NCBI GenBank assembly: GCA_964460845.1 | Contig: CAYWRZ010000001.1 | Coordinates: 62,001-126,000 of the forward strand | Reading direction: 5' to 3' | From: CAYWRZ01 sp964460845 | GTDB lineage: Bacteria > Bacteroidota > Bacteroidia > Flavobacteriales_D > UBA2798 | DNA length: 64,000 nt | Shown: piece by piece, positions 41,884 through 50,552 of the stretch | Numbering within the stretch: position 1 is the first letter of the stretch | How the letters are laid out: every line of letters begins with the position of its first letter | Notes under the pieces: generated by a model | Told to the model about the DNA's origin: nothing | Databases searched by the model: none | The model's input: only the letters and a program-made list of their open reading frames with translations | Position numbers and translations under genes: made by a program

Positions 41884-43158
41884 ATGAAAAGAGACGAACG
41901 CATCTTTGAACTTATCGGCGAAGAAAAAGAACGCCAGCTACGCGGACTGGAACTGATTGCTTCCGAAAACTTCGTAAGCGAACAGGTTATGCAAGCCATG
42001 GGCTCGGTGCTTACCAACAAATATGCCGAAGGATTACCGGGTAAACGCTACTACGGCGGATGCGAAGTGGTGGATAAAGTAGAACAACTGGCCATAGACA
42101 GGCTCAAATCGCTCTTCGGTGCCGAATGGGTGAACGTGCAGCCTCACTCGGGCGCACAAGCCAATGCCGCCGTAATGCTGGCTACCCTGCAACCCGGCGA
42201 CACCATTCTCGGTTTCGACCTGTCGCACGGCGGACACCTTACCCACGGCTCGCCCGTCAACTTCTCCGGAAAGCTTTACAACCCCGTATTTTACGGTGTG
42301 GAACAAGAAACCGGACTCATCGACTACGACAAGGTAGAAGCCAAAGCCCTCGAAAGTCGCCCGAAACTGATCATCTGCGGTGCCTCGGCTTACTCCCGCG
42401 ATTGGGATTATGCACGCCTGCGCGCCATTGCCGATAAAACCGGCAGCCTGCTGATGGCCGATATAGCCCACCCCGCCGGACTGATTGCCGCCAAGCTGCT
42501 CAACGACCCTATGCCGCATTGCCATATCGTGACTTCTACCACGCACAAAACCCTTCGTGGACCGCGCGGTGGAATCATCATGCTCGGCCGCGATTTTGAA
42601 AACCCCTGGGGACTGAAAACGCCTAAAGGCGAAATCCGGAAAATGTCGGCTTTGCTCGACGGCGCGGTATTCCCGGGTACACAAGGCGGCCCGCTGGAGC
42701 ACGTGATTGCTTCCAAAGCAGTAGCTTTCGGAGAAGCGCTTTCGCCCGAATTTAAAGCCTATTCGCAGCAGGTAATGAAAAATGCGGCGCTGATGGCCGA
42801 AGAGTTTATCAAAAAAGGCTATAAAGTTATCTCGGGTGGTACGTCTAACCACAGCATGCTTATCGACCTGCGTTCGAAAAACGTGACGGGCAAAGCTGCC
42901 GAAAACGCGCTGGTGCTGGCCGATATCACCGTCAACAAAAACATGGTACCCTTCGACGACAAATCACCCTTTGTTACTTCGGGCATACGCGTAGGCACTC
43001 CGGCGCTTACTACCCGTGGCGTAAAAGAAGCGGAAATACCCGAAATAGTTATACTGATCGACAAAGTGCTGACCCATATCGACGATGAAAAAGTAATCGG
43101 CGAAGTACGCGGGGCAGTAAATGAAATGATGCAGCCTCGTCCCTTGTTTGCCTGGTAA
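41884..43158 (+). CDS. glyA: Serine hydroxymethyltransferase
   Basis: A PLP enzyme that interconverts serine and glycine with transfer of a one-carbon unit to tetrahydrofolate. It has 424 residues from the ATG at 41884 (MKRDERIFELIGEEKERQLR); an in-frame start 57 bases earlier is rejected. Conserved stretches are LELIASENFVSEQVMQAMGS, LTNKYAEGLPGKRYYGGCE, NVQPHSGAQANAAV, LSHGGHLTHGSPVNFSGK, and the PLP lysine in VTSTTHKTLRGPRGG. The end FVTSGIRVGTPALTTRGV is typical. Glycine made here can be used by gcvP. Only two bases separate its stop from that of the convergent hydrolase gene. Confidence 0.97.
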   Translation: MKRDERIFELIGEEKERQLRGLELIASENFVSEQVMQAMGSVLTNKYAEGLPGKRYYGGCEVVDKVEQLAIDRLKSLFGAEWVNVQPHSGAQANAAVMLATLQPGDTILGFDLSHGGHLTHGSPVNFSGKLYNPVFYGVEQETGLIDYDKVEAKALESRPKLIICGASAYSRDWDYARLRAIADKTGSLLMADIAHPAGLIAAKLLNDPMPHCHIVTSTTHKTLRGPRGGIIMLGRDFENPWGLKTPKGEIRKMSALLDGAVFPGTQGGPLEHVIASKAVAFGEALSPEFKAYSQQVMKNAALMAEEFIKKGYKVISGGTSNHSMLIDLRSKNVTGKAAENALVLADITVNKNMVPFDDKSPFVTSGIRVGTPALTTRGVKEAEIPEIVILIDKVLTHIDDEKVIGEVRGAVNEMMQPRPLFAW

Positions 43159-43160
43159 AT

Positions 43161-44174
43161 TCAGCGCTCTTCAAGAAGTTCGAGCAATAGCGCATTGAAC
43201 GCTTCCGCATGGGTTTCCATAGGATTGTGTCCGGCTCCCTCTATCCGGTAAAGCCTTGCTTCGGGGTTTTCCTTTACAAACCCTGCGGCTATGGAAAGCG
43301 GAATCCAGGTATCTTCAGTGCCCCAAATCAGCGATTTGGGAATCGGGCTTAATTTCTCCCTGTCGATCTGCGCATACCCCCGGCGTGAAGCCATTTCCAA
43401 AATAGCCGCCGCACTGCGAGGCTGAAAAAAAGGCTGCATATATCCTTTTACGGCTTCAGAAGAAGGTTTTTCGCCATAAGCCGAAGCGAGCAAACGGGTA
43501 AATTTTTCTTCATTCAAAAAATAATAGTCCAACCCCACTTCGGCCCAGCGCTGCATAAATCCCATCCGTAAAAAACAGGCCTGCATACGGGTACGAAAGC
43601 TACGCCGGCCGCTTTGCGGCAAATAGGCACCATCTACCAGCAGCAGGGCTTTTGTCTTTTCGGGAAATGCAGTAGCCAGGGCACCCGCTGTCAGCGCTCC
43701 CATCGAATGCCCCGCCACGTTCCAGCGCTGCACGGATACTTGCGGTTTTTCGCGCTCCGCTTCTTCCATGAGTCGATACAAGGCCAGCGTAAACAACGTA
43801 TCACTCAGATTGGCCGAAACGCGCTTATCGCTGTATCCAAAAGCCGGCATATCGACGGCCAATACCTGATAACCCGATTTTACAAGTGTATCAAACTGAT
43901 TTCGCCAGGAAAACGTAGAGCCCGAAAAACCATGTAAGAGCAACACCCTTCCGCGGAGCGAATCACGCGCAGGTGTAAAAAGCCGGTAATGCACACGCGT
44001 ACCTTCGATCGTAGCAAAACGGCTTTCGGGAAAAGGAGACGAAGAAAGTAAGGAAGAATGATCGCGCAGCGGGAAACAATAAGGCAAGACCAGCAGCAGC
44101 AGTAAAAGTCCGCCCGACACGAATGCCAGCACCCGCATTATTTTGCGAAACCGTTGACGTATTTTTGCATACAT
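43161..44174 (-). CDS. Alpha/beta hydrolase, membrane-anchored
   Basis: A 337-residue alpha/beta hydrolase. After a short basic N-terminus there is one hydrophobic segment at about 13-32 (VLAFVSGGLLLLLLVLPYCF), so it is an inner-membrane anchor or uncleaved signal. The oxyanion region is VLLLHGFSGSTFSWRNQFD, the nucleophile elbow NVAGHSMGALTAGAL, the acid Asp in LIWGTEDTWIPLS and the catalytic His in IEGAGHNPMETH. No substrate can be inferred. The ATG at 44174 overlaps the start of the divergent PLP gene; a second in-frame ATG at 44138 would avoid this and keep the anchor, so the start is uncertain. Confidence 0.82.
   Translation of the reverse strand: MYAKIRQRFRKIMRVLAFVSGGLLLLLLVLPYCFPLRDHSSLLSSSPFPESRFATIEGTRVHYRLFTPARDSLRGRVLLLHGFSGSTFSWRNQFDTLVKSGYQVLAVDMPAFGYSDKRVSANLSDTLFTLALYRLMEEAEREKPQVSVQRWNVAGHSMGALTAGALATAFPEKTKALLLVDGAYLPQSGRRSFRTRMQACFLRMGFMQRWAEVGLDYYFLNEEKFTRLLASAYGEKPSSEAVKGYMQPFFQPRSAAAILEMASRRGYAQIDREKLSPIPKSLIWGTEDTWIPLSIAAGFVKENPEARLYRIEGAGHNPMETHAEAFNALLLELLEER
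44160..44167 (+). promoter_or_regulatory. TAnnTTTG -7 box directly before the PLP enzyme gene
   Basis: TATTTTTG ends 5 bases before the ATG at 44173. A TTTTG sits 14 bases upstream. The promoter lies wholly within the 5' end of the divergent hydrolase gene. Confidence 0.45.
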
Positions 44175-45144
44175 GATACATCCCCCTCGTTTACCCGAAT
44201 CGCTCGAGAAGTCGCTGCAGGTGCCCAGTCCTTGGCAGCCACTGTTTCATCCGTTGGCGGCACACAAAGGTATTGAACTCTTTGTGAAACGCGACGATCT
44301 GATTCACCCGCATATTTCGGGTAACAAATGGCGGAAGCTGCGTTACAACCTTTCGCAAGCGCTGCTTCAACGGCACGATACGCTGCTCACTTTCGGTGGA
44401 GCTTTTTCGAACCACATTGCCGCCACCGCCTTTTCCGCCAAAGCCTGCGAACTAAAAAGCATAGGCATCATTCGCGGCGAAGAAGCCGACCTGCGCAATC
44501 CTACCCTTTCTTTTGCAACGGCGCAAGGCATGAAAATCGTGCCTGTGAGTCGTGCCGATTACGCCCGCAAAACCGAGCCACTATATCAGGAAAACCTGCG
44601 CGATGCCTACGGCGGTTTTTACCTGATTCCCGAAGGTGGAGCCAACTATTACGGTGTAAACGGCTGCATGGAAATAAGTCATGAAATCGGGAAGCATACC
44701 GATGTGCTCATCTGCGCCTGCGGCACTGGCACTACTGCGGCAGGCATTGCCTTAGGGTTACAACAGGGGCAAAAGCTGATCGGCATACCCGTGCTCAAGG
44801 GGGCTTCCTTTTTAGAAAAAGATATATGGCAGCATATTTTCAGCGTATTGGGCGACGAAGCGCTAACCGCAGAAGTGTACGAAAGATGTGAGCTTGTGCA
44901 CGATTACCATTTCGGCGGATACGCCAAGGTCAACGACACGCTCCTGCATTTTATCCAACAATTAGAAAAAGAAAGCGGGATACTTACCGATCCTGTCTAT
45001 ACAGGAAAACTTTTTTACGCGGTGTTTGATCTTATCCAAAAAGATTTTTTCGCACCCGGAACCCGTGTAAGCGTAGTGCATACCGGCGGACTACAAGGTA
45101 TCCGTGGAATGGAAGAAAAGCGCAAAAGACAGAACCCTGCCTGA
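44173..45144 (+). CDS. PLP-dependent D-cysteine desulfhydrase / ACC deaminase family enzyme
   Basis: A 323-residue fold-type II PLP enzyme. The PLP lysine is in ISGNKWRKLRYNL, after VKRDDLIHPH. The cofactor phosphate site is TFGGAFSNHIAATAFSAK, and CGTGTTAAGIALGLQQGQ lies in the second half. GNKWRKL and the overall length fit the 1-aminocyclopropane-1-carboxylate deaminase/D-cysteine desulfhydrase group; enzymes of this group in Bacteroidota are usually annotated that way without proof of substrate. VHTGGLQGIRGM near the end is a typical tail. Its start codon overlaps that of the divergent hydrolase, and its stop lies 3 bases from the end of hldD on the other strand. Confidence 0.88.
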   Translation: MIHPPRLPESLEKSLQVPSPWQPLFHPLAAHKGIELFVKRDDLIHPHISGNKWRKLRYNLSQALLQRHDTLLTFGGAFSNHIAATAFSAKACELKSIGIIRGEEADLRNPTLSFATAQGMKIVPVSRADYARKTEPLYQENLRDAYGGFYLIPEGGANYYGVNGCMEISHEIGKHTDVLICACGTGTTAAGIALGLQQGQKLIGIPVLKGASFLEKDIWQHIFSVLGDEALTAEVYERCELVHDYHFGGYAKVNDTLLHFIQQLEKESGILTDPVYTGKLFYAVFDLIQKDFFAPGTRVSVVHTGGLQGIRGMEEKRKRQNPA

Positions 45145-45147
45145 TAC

Positions 45148-46113
45148 TTATAAATAACGGGACGAAGAAAGGTAATTCTTCACGTAATCGTCGATGCCTT
45201 CTTCGAGCGTGTGAAAAGGAGTAGCATAACCGATAGCTTTCAGCTTGTCCATATCGGCTTCGGTAAAATATTGGTACTTGTCGCGAATATCGGCGGGTGT
45301 ATCGACAAACTCGATCTGCTCGGGTACGCCAAGTGCACGGAAAGTAGTACGTGCCAAATCAAGAAACGTACGGGCTTTACCCGACCCGAGATTATAAATC
45401 CCCGAATCTTTTCGATGCTGCATCAGGAACATACACACGTTGACCACATCTTTCACATACACAAAATCGCGCAGTTGTTCACCGTCGCGGTACTCAGGAT
45501 TGTGTGAACGAAACAGCTTCATCTGACTCTGGTTCCGAATCTGACCGAAGGCATGGAAAATGACCGATGCCATCCGGCTTTTGTGATACTCGTTGGGACC
45601 ATACACATTAAAAAACTTGAGTCCGGCCCAGAAATACGGCTGTTCGGGCTGAGCCAGCGCCCATTTATCAAAGTCGTTTTTTGAGTCTCCGTAAGGATTA
45701 AGCGGTTTAAGCAGCGGAATACGAGCGTGATCGTCTTTATAACCCTGCTCGCCGAGTCCGTAAGTAGCGGCCGAAGAAGCATACACCAGCGCAATGCCGT
45801 AACGCACACAACGTTCCCACACGGCTTTGGAGTAATCGACGTTGAGCTCGTCGAATATTTTTTTGTCAAACTCGGTAGTATCGGTTCTTGCGCCGATATG
45901 AAAAATAAACTGTACAAGCTTTTCGTTCGCATCGAGCCAGGTGAAAAAATCGCGCCGATCGACTTTTTGCGAAAGCGTTTTCCCTTCGAGGTTTTTATTT
46001 TTTTCGGGCCTGGAAAAATCATCTACCGCTACCACGTCGAAAAAACCTTCGGCATTGAGCTTGCTCACAAGACAGCTTCCTATAAATCCGGCTGCACCGG
46101 TAACCACTATCAT
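45148..46113 (-). CDS. hldD: ADP-L-glycero-D-manno-heptose 6-epimerase
   Basis: Converts ADP-D-glycero-D-manno-heptose to the L,D form used in the LPS inner core. It is a 321-residue extended SDR. NAD(P) motif: VTGAAGFIGSCLVSKLN. The family-specific VDDFSRPEKNKNLEGK follows, then FHIGARTDTTEFD, the catalytic YASSAATYG and NPYGDSKNDFDKW. The FFNVYGPNEYHKSRMASV and EQLRDFVYVKDVVNVCMF segments are characteristic of HldD/RfaD. Its start overlaps the end of waaA by 4 bp, so the two LPS core genes are coupled. hldA/hldE are not in the window. Confidence 0.94.
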   Translation of the reverse strand: MIVVTGAAGFIGSCLVSKLNAEGFFDVVAVDDFSRPEKNKNLEGKTLSQKVDRRDFFTWLDANEKLVQFIFHIGARTDTTEFDKKIFDELNVDYSKAVWERCVRYGIALVYASSAATYGLGEQGYKDDHARIPLLKPLNPYGDSKNDFDKWALAQPEQPYFWAGLKFFNVYGPNEYHKSRMASVIFHAFGQIRNQSQMKLFRSHNPEYRDGEQLRDFVYVKDVVNVCMFLMQHRKDSGIYNLGSGKARTFLDLARTTFRALGVPEQIEFVDTPADIRDKYQYFTEADMDKLKAIGYATPFHTLEEGIDDYVKNYLSSSRYL

Positions 46114-47393
46114 AATTCGATTTTTTTCAAAAGTACGGTTAAAATTTTTTCTGTCGCACCTTTATGCCGGCTTACAAATTCCCGGGCCTGCTGTGCATGC
46201 GTAAGTAAAAGTTCTTTATCGCCGAGCAACAGCTCAAGCAAGTGTGAAAAAGAAGCGACATCACGAACTACAAACGCGCCACCGGCATCCTGTAGCTGCT
46301 GCGCTTCGTGAAAACGCCGATGCTCGGGACCAAACAGCACTACGGCGCCAAAGGCGGCCGGTTCGAGGATATTGTGCAGGCGTCCGCTAAATCCACCGCC
46401 TACAAGGGCAATGTCGGCATAACGGTACACCGAGGCGAGCAGCCCGATATTATCGATAAGCAATACAGGCTGCGCGGGTTGTGCCTGAGCAGAAAATTGC
46501 GAGTAGCGCAACGTGAGTCCGGGCAGCTTTTGCTCAATCGCACGGAGGTGCGCTTCGGAAATATCGTGCGGGGCAATAAGGACGCGCATCGCGCGGGGCG
46601 CATCGCTCAGGTAACGCGCCAAAATTTTCTCTTCGGGCTCCCAGGTGCTCCCTGCTACCAGCAGCGGAGCGGTACCGGCAAATACTTGTATCGCGGGTAA
46701 ATCGCGGGCTTGAGCCGCGCGGGAGGCCACCCTATCGAAACGGGTATCGCCGGCCCTTACAGACGATATTCCTTCTTGCGCCAAGAGCAGGCGGGAAGCT
46801 TCATCCTGCACAAAAATCAACGTAAAACAACGCAGTGCACGCCTGAAAAAAGCGCCGTAAAACCGGAAAAAGCGCTGTCCCGGGCGAAATACTGCCGATA
46901 CGGCATACACCGGAATATCCTGTTTTTTGAGCGTATGCAAGTAATGGTGCCAAAAGTCGTATTTGGCAAATACCGCCATGCGGGGCTTGAACAGCTTTAC
47001 CAGGCGCCGGGCGTTACGTGGCGTATCGGCCGGGAGGTAAAATACCGCATCGGCTTTTTCATAATTTTTACGCACCTCGTATCCCGAAGGCGAGAAAAAA
47101 GTAAGCACCACCGGTACGGAGGGTCTTTTTTCGCGCAGTGTTTCGATAAGCGGGCGCACCATTTCAAACTCACCCAGCGAAGCGCAATGAAACCAAACGG
47201 GGCGATCCATATCCCGGCACTGCTGTTCGATCTGAGAAAATATGCCGCGCCTACCCCTTATCCAAAGGCGGGCTTTGGCATTAAAAGGAGCAGCAAGCCA
47301 CACGGCAAGCGTATAGCAGAAAATCCCTATGTCGTACAGAAAACGCAGAAACAGCGGCTTAATCGTAGTAAAATTCTTTCGGCGGACGCGCAT
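46110..47393 (-). CDS. waaA: 3-deoxy-D-manno-octulosonic acid (Kdo) transferase
   Basis: An inner-membrane GT30 enzyme that adds Kdo to lipid IVA. It has 427 residues. After a short leader there is the membrane-anchoring segment LYDIGIFCYTLAVWLAAPFN. The GT30 signature is PVWFHCASLGEFEMVRPLIE, then PVVLTFFSPSGYEVRKNYE, VFAKYDFWHHYLHTLKKQDI and PLLVAGSTWEPEEKIL. The C-terminal NILEPAAFGAVVLFGPEHRRF is typical. The ATG at 47393 lies 35 bases inside the preceding barrel gene; no other ATG precedes the anchor, so this overlap is accepted. The number of Kdo residues added is not visible. Confidence 0.93.
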   Translation of the reverse strand: MRVRRKNFTTIKPLFLRFLYDIGIFCYTLAVWLAAPFNAKARLWIRGRRGIFSQIEQQCRDMDRPVWFHCASLGEFEMVRPLIETLREKRPSVPVVLTFFSPSGYEVRKNYEKADAVFYLPADTPRNARRLVKLFKPRMAVFAKYDFWHHYLHTLKKQDIPVYAVSAVFRPGQRFFRFYGAFFRRALRCFTLIFVQDEASRLLLAQEGISSVRAGDTRFDRVASRAAQARDLPAIQVFAGTAPLLVAGSTWEPEEKILARYLSDAPRAMRVLIAPHDISEAHLRAIEQKLPGLTLRYSQFSAQAQPAQPVLLIDNIGLLASVYRYADIALVGGGFSGRLHNILEPAAFGAVVLFGPEHRRFHEAQQLQDAGGAFVVRDVASFSHLLELLLGDKELLLTHAQQAREFVSRHKGATEKILTVLLKKIEL

Positions 47394-48117
47394 AAATCGG
47401 CAGGATCCACCCTACGCGGATACCGTAGAGAAAATCGGTGCGACGGGTATTGTCGGGCGCTACCTGATCGTAGTTAAATCCGCGACGGCCGGTCGTAAAA
47501 CCCTGAAAAAACTCGACGCCACCAAAAAAGTTGACCAAACGGCGATTGGAAAGATATTGGTAGCCGACAAATTGAGACAGCATAAAGCCGTTGCTCAGCC
47601 TGTCGTATCCTTTTTTGTAGTCGCCTTTGAGCTGGGGCACGTCGTTGCGGTTGGCTTCGAGCCTGATTTTGTGCTGCATCAATCCGCCCCCGAGCTTAAA
47701 AAGAATACCCGAATTGGGATTGGGCCCCCATACCGGCAGGAGGTAACCCACGGTTCCGGTAACGGTAAATCCGCGTTCGAGCATAAGCACGTCGGCAAAT
47801 TCGCCGTTCATGTCGATGATTTCGCCTTCGGGCGTACGCAGCGGATCGAGCACCGAGCGTTCTTTCACCTTGTTGCCGAAGAAAAAGGTGCCCTCAAGTC
47901 CAAACATCCAGTTGCTTTGGGTTTTCAGGTTCACAAACAGCCCCACGCCCGAGTTGAAACCGAAGCGCTTCGCCATATCGCCCCCCGGCAGTTGCACCGC
48001 GTACGACATTTTGACCTCAGTGATGAAGATCGAAGAATCGCGAATACTGGCCTGACTTTTTACCAACACAGGAAAAAGCAGCGGCAGCAGCATGAGAAAA
48101 AGAAACCTGATTTTCAT
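47359..48117 (-). CDS. Outer membrane beta-barrel protein, porin family-like
   Basis: A 252-residue protein with a signal peptide (MKIRFLFLMLLPLLFPVLVKSQ). The mature part is a run of alternating strands with aromatic residues and Gly-rich turns: GFNSGVGLFVNLKTQSNWMF, FTVTGTVGYLLPVWGPNPNS, ILFKLGGGLMQHKIRLEAN, VNFFGGVEFFQGFTTGRRG and FLYGIRVGWILPIY. It resembles the eight- to ten-strand OmpW/OmpA-like barrels annotated as outer membrane beta-barrel proteins in Bacteroidota. It ends in YYD rather than Phe. It is the first gene of an operon with waaA and hldD. Function unknown; a role at the outer membrane alongside LPS genes is plausible. Confidence 0.75.
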   Translation of the reverse strand: MKIRFLFLMLLPLLFPVLVKSQASIRDSSIFITEVKMSYAVQLPGGDMAKRFGFNSGVGLFVNLKTQSNWMFGLEGTFFFGNKVKERSVLDPLRTPEGEIIDMNGEFADVLMLERGFTVTGTVGYLLPVWGPNPNSGILFKLGGGLMQHKIRLEANRNDVPQLKGDYKKGYDRLSNGFMLSQFVGYQYLSNRRLVNFFGGVEFFQGFTTGRRGFNYDQVAPDNTRRTDFLYGIRVGWILPIYARPPKEFYYD

Positions 48118-48361
48118 TGGCGTAAAGATAAGGCTTAGCTTTTGTTTACCCTACACCGGAAGTACGGGGAAAAATACCGTTCGTAAAGTAATTATTGAAA
48201 ATTCCTTTTTTAAATAATTAATTATCTGTATATCAATATATAAATTGATTTTTATTCAAATTAAAAAATCCTTTTTTACAAAAAGTAAGCTTTAGAGATG
48301 CAGGAAAGAGGGCAACTTTGTCGCAGATCATACAAGCGTTTCGACACCTACCCTTTTTGTG
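48118..48361. other. AT-rich divergent promoter region between the barrel gene and the desaturases
   Basis: A 244-bp gap that is much richer in A and T than its surroundings, especially 48180-48290. No gene was found. On the minus strand TATCTTTA (48123-48130), one mismatch from TAnnTTTG, ends five bases before the barrel gene ATG. On the plus strand CAACTTTG near 48313-48320 is a one-mismatch candidate for the desaturase operon. Cold- or lipid-responsive control is possible but not shown. Confidence 0.4.
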
Positions 48362-49441
48362 ATGAAAACTTATACATTCTCTCCCGATTACGGCCAGCGA
48401 TTTTACGCTTCCCTGCAACATGCTGTGCGTACCAGCTTTCGGAAGCGAGGCTGCAACGGACTGGCCGACCGCCGTTTTTTCCTGAAAGCGCTGTTTTATT
48501 ACAGCGGTTTTGCGGGGTCTTACCTGCTGCTGCTTAGCCCGTATAGCGAAAATTTATCCGTGCTTTTCGGTGCCTTTCTGCTCTGTGGACTATTTACGCT
48601 CGGATTAGTGTTCAATGTAGCGCACGATGCCGCGCACCAGACCCTGTTCCGGCGAGCAAGTTGGAACCGGATTGCTTACCTGTGCAGCTTTCCGCTTCTG
48701 GGCAACAATCCATACATTTGGCGTACTTATCACCTGCGTTCGCACCATGTCTATACCAACATCAAAGACAGCGATATCGATGTGGTGAAAAATGCCTTGC
48801 TCCGTTTGCATCCCGATCAGCCTTTGCGACCCTGGCATCGTTTCCAGCACCTTTACGCCCCGCTGCTTTATCTGTTTTACACGCTGAATTTTGTCCTTTT
48901 CCGGGATTTGCTGGCTTTATTCAACCGCTCTGATCGCACCGTAACGGTAGCATTTCCGTTGAGGCAGAAAGTACTTTACGCCCTGGGCAAATTGTTTTAT
49001 TTCGGGCTGATGGCGGGCCTGCCTTTCCTGCTGCATACGCATACCTTCGGATGGATACTGCTCGCTTTTATCGGGATGCACTTTTTAATGTCGATCGTTA
49101 TTATCCTGGTGCTGGCCTGCAACCATCAGGTAGATTTGGTCGCCCATATTCAGCCGCAAGACGAAGAAGCCCTTCCGCACAGTTGGGTACACCTGCAACT
49201 GATTACCAACCTCGATTACAATGCCGGGAGTAGAATGTGCAACTTTCTGCTCGGCGGCTTTAATGCACATACCGTGCATCACCTGTTTCCTTCGGTATGT
49301 CATGTGCATTATCCGAAGATGGTGCGTATTCTTCGCAAAGTAGCGGCCGACTACGGACTGCGTTACAACGAGACAACTTACGGAAAAGCCTTGCGCTCGC
49401 ACTTTCGCTTTTTGAAAAAAATGGGCCATGAAGCAGCCTAA
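48362..49441 (+). CDS. Membrane fatty acid desaturase, paralogue 1
   Basis: A 359-residue integral membrane di-iron enzyme. It contains the three His boxes of acyl-lipid/acyl-CoA desaturases: HDAAHQ in VFNVAHDAAHQTLFRR, HLRSHH in YHLRSHHVYTN, and HTVHH in FNAHTVHHLFPSVCHVHYP. An additional conserved HQVD element is in LACNHQVDL. Four or more hydrophobic segments flank them. There is no fused cytochrome b5 domain, so it resembles the bacterial linoleoyl-CoA desaturase-like group. Regiospecificity cannot be read. A GTG precedes the ATG at 48362; the ATG is chosen. Its 3' end overlaps the second desaturase by 14 bp. It introduces double bonds into membrane fatty acids, affecting fluidity. Confidence 0.9.
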   Translation: MKTYTFSPDYGQRFYASLQHAVRTSFRKRGCNGLADRRFFLKALFYYSGFAGSYLLLLSPYSENLSVLFGAFLLCGLFTLGLVFNVAHDAAHQTLFRRASWNRIAYLCSFPLLGNNPYIWRTYHLRSHHVYTNIKDSDIDVVKNALLRLHPDQPLRPWHRFQHLYAPLLYLFYTLNFVLFRDLLALFNRSDRTVTVAFPLRQKVLYALGKLFYFGLMAGLPFLLHTHTFGWILLAFIGMHFLMSIVIILVLACNHQVDLVAHIQPQDEEALPHSWVHLQLITNLDYNAGSRMCNFLLGGFNAHTVHHLFPSVCHVHYPKMVRILRKVAADYGLRYNETTYGKALRSHFRFLKKMGHEAA

Positions 49442-50489
49442 GCCTTCGTTTGCACCTGCGGCAGAAAATGATTTTTTTGCCGAGCTGCTGACCGAAAGTC
49501 ATGCCCTGCTCGCCCGTAAAAAAAGGGGTAAGCTGGCCGACTATCGTTTTTTTGTACGCGGGGTGCTGGCTCTGAGCGCTGTAGTACTCTCCTACACCTG
49601 GCTCTTTGCTTCTACCGGATTTGCGGGATTGATTCTGCGTTACCTCTTGTTCGGCTGTTGCTGTCTGTGGCTGGCTTTTTGCGTAGCGCACGATGCCGCG
49701 CACCACACCGTATTTCACAAAAAAAGAGACAATCACCTGCTGTATATGCTGGTGTTTAACCTGCTGGGCGTGTCGGCCCGCTTGTGGAAAAAAAGACACC
49801 TCGAATCGCATCATCCGTATCCCAATATCGACGGACACGATGCCGATTTGGAAGACGTACGTTTCCTGCGTTTTTCGGCAGCTATGCCTTTACAGCCTCA
49901 CCATCGTTTTCAGGTGTTTTACGCGCCTTTTTTATACCTGAGCTATACCCTTTACTGGATGTGGATCAAAGATTTCACCTTTCTGTTCAGGCATGGTAAA
50001 GGCCGTAGAATACGCTTTGTACTGCGGCTGGTGCTGCTCAAATCGGTGTACTTGTTTGCAGTACTCATAGGACCGGGCTTCTACCACGAAAATTCTTTTT
50101 CGGAGCGGCTTATCGCTTTCCTGCTTATGCACGCCCTGCTTTCCTGGTTGCTGCTTTTCACCTTTCTCATTACCCATTACACCCTGCATACCGCCGACGC
50201 CGTTTCGTTTACCGAAGAACCGGAAATCAGGCATTCGGCAGCCTTACATCAGGTACGCAGCTCGGTCGATTTCCATCCCGGAAACCGGCTCGTTACGCAT
50301 CTTGTCGGCGGATTTAACTGCCATACGCTGCACCACCTGTTGCCGGGGGTCAACAGCATTCATTACCCGGCACTGGAAAAGGTGTTGACACGGGTACTTA
50401 ACAAACACGGAATCAAGCGAAACCAAACCGGTTACTGGAGTGGAATCCTTTCGCACCTGCGTTTTTTGAAGAAGAGGGGACAATGCTGA
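49428..50489 (+). CDS. Membrane fatty acid desaturase, paralogue 2
   Basis: A 353-residue di-iron desaturase. The His boxes are HDAAHH in FCVAHDAAHHTVFHKK, HLESHH in KRHLESHHPYPN and HTLHH in FNCHTLHHLLPGVNSIHYP. A THYTLHTAD stretch replaces the NHQVD of paralogue 1. The N-terminus (MKQPKPSFAPAAENDFFAEL) is not hydrophobic. The two genes share order, spacing of boxes and flanking phrases such as RFQ-YAPLLYL/YAPFLYL, so they are tandem duplicates that have diverged in detail. The start lies 14 bp inside paralogue 1 in another frame, giving coupled translation. Two adjacent desaturases could act on different bonds of the same acyl chain. Confidence 0.9.
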   Translation: MKQPKPSFAPAAENDFFAELLTESHALLARKKRGKLADYRFFVRGVLALSAVVLSYTWLFASTGFAGLILRYLLFGCCCLWLAFCVAHDAAHHTVFHKKRDNHLLYMLVFNLLGVSARLWKKRHLESHHPYPNIDGHDADLEDVRFLRFSAAMPLQPHHRFQVFYAPFLYLSYTLYWMWIKDFTFLFRHGKGRRIRFVLRLVLLKSVYLFAVLIGPGFYHENSFSERLIAFLLMHALLSWLLLFTFLITHYTLHTADAVSFTEEPEIRHSAALHQVRSSVDFHPGNRLVTHLVGGFNCHTLHHLLPGVNSIHYPALEKVLTRVLNKHGIKRNQTGYWSGILSHLRFLKKRGQC

Positions 50490-50540
50490 TTATCTGCCTT
50501 GAGCTGTCCTTAACTCAGGGCTTTTGGCTATATTCGCAGA

Positions 50541-50548
50541 TATTTTTG
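50541..50548 (+). promoter_or_regulatory. TAnnTTTG -7 box directly before the DegT gene
   Basis: TATTTTTG ends 4 bases before the ATG at 50553, with TTTTG 14 bases upstream. The same layout is seen before nadC and the PLP gene at 44173. Confidence 0.5.
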
Positions 50549-50552
50549 AGGC

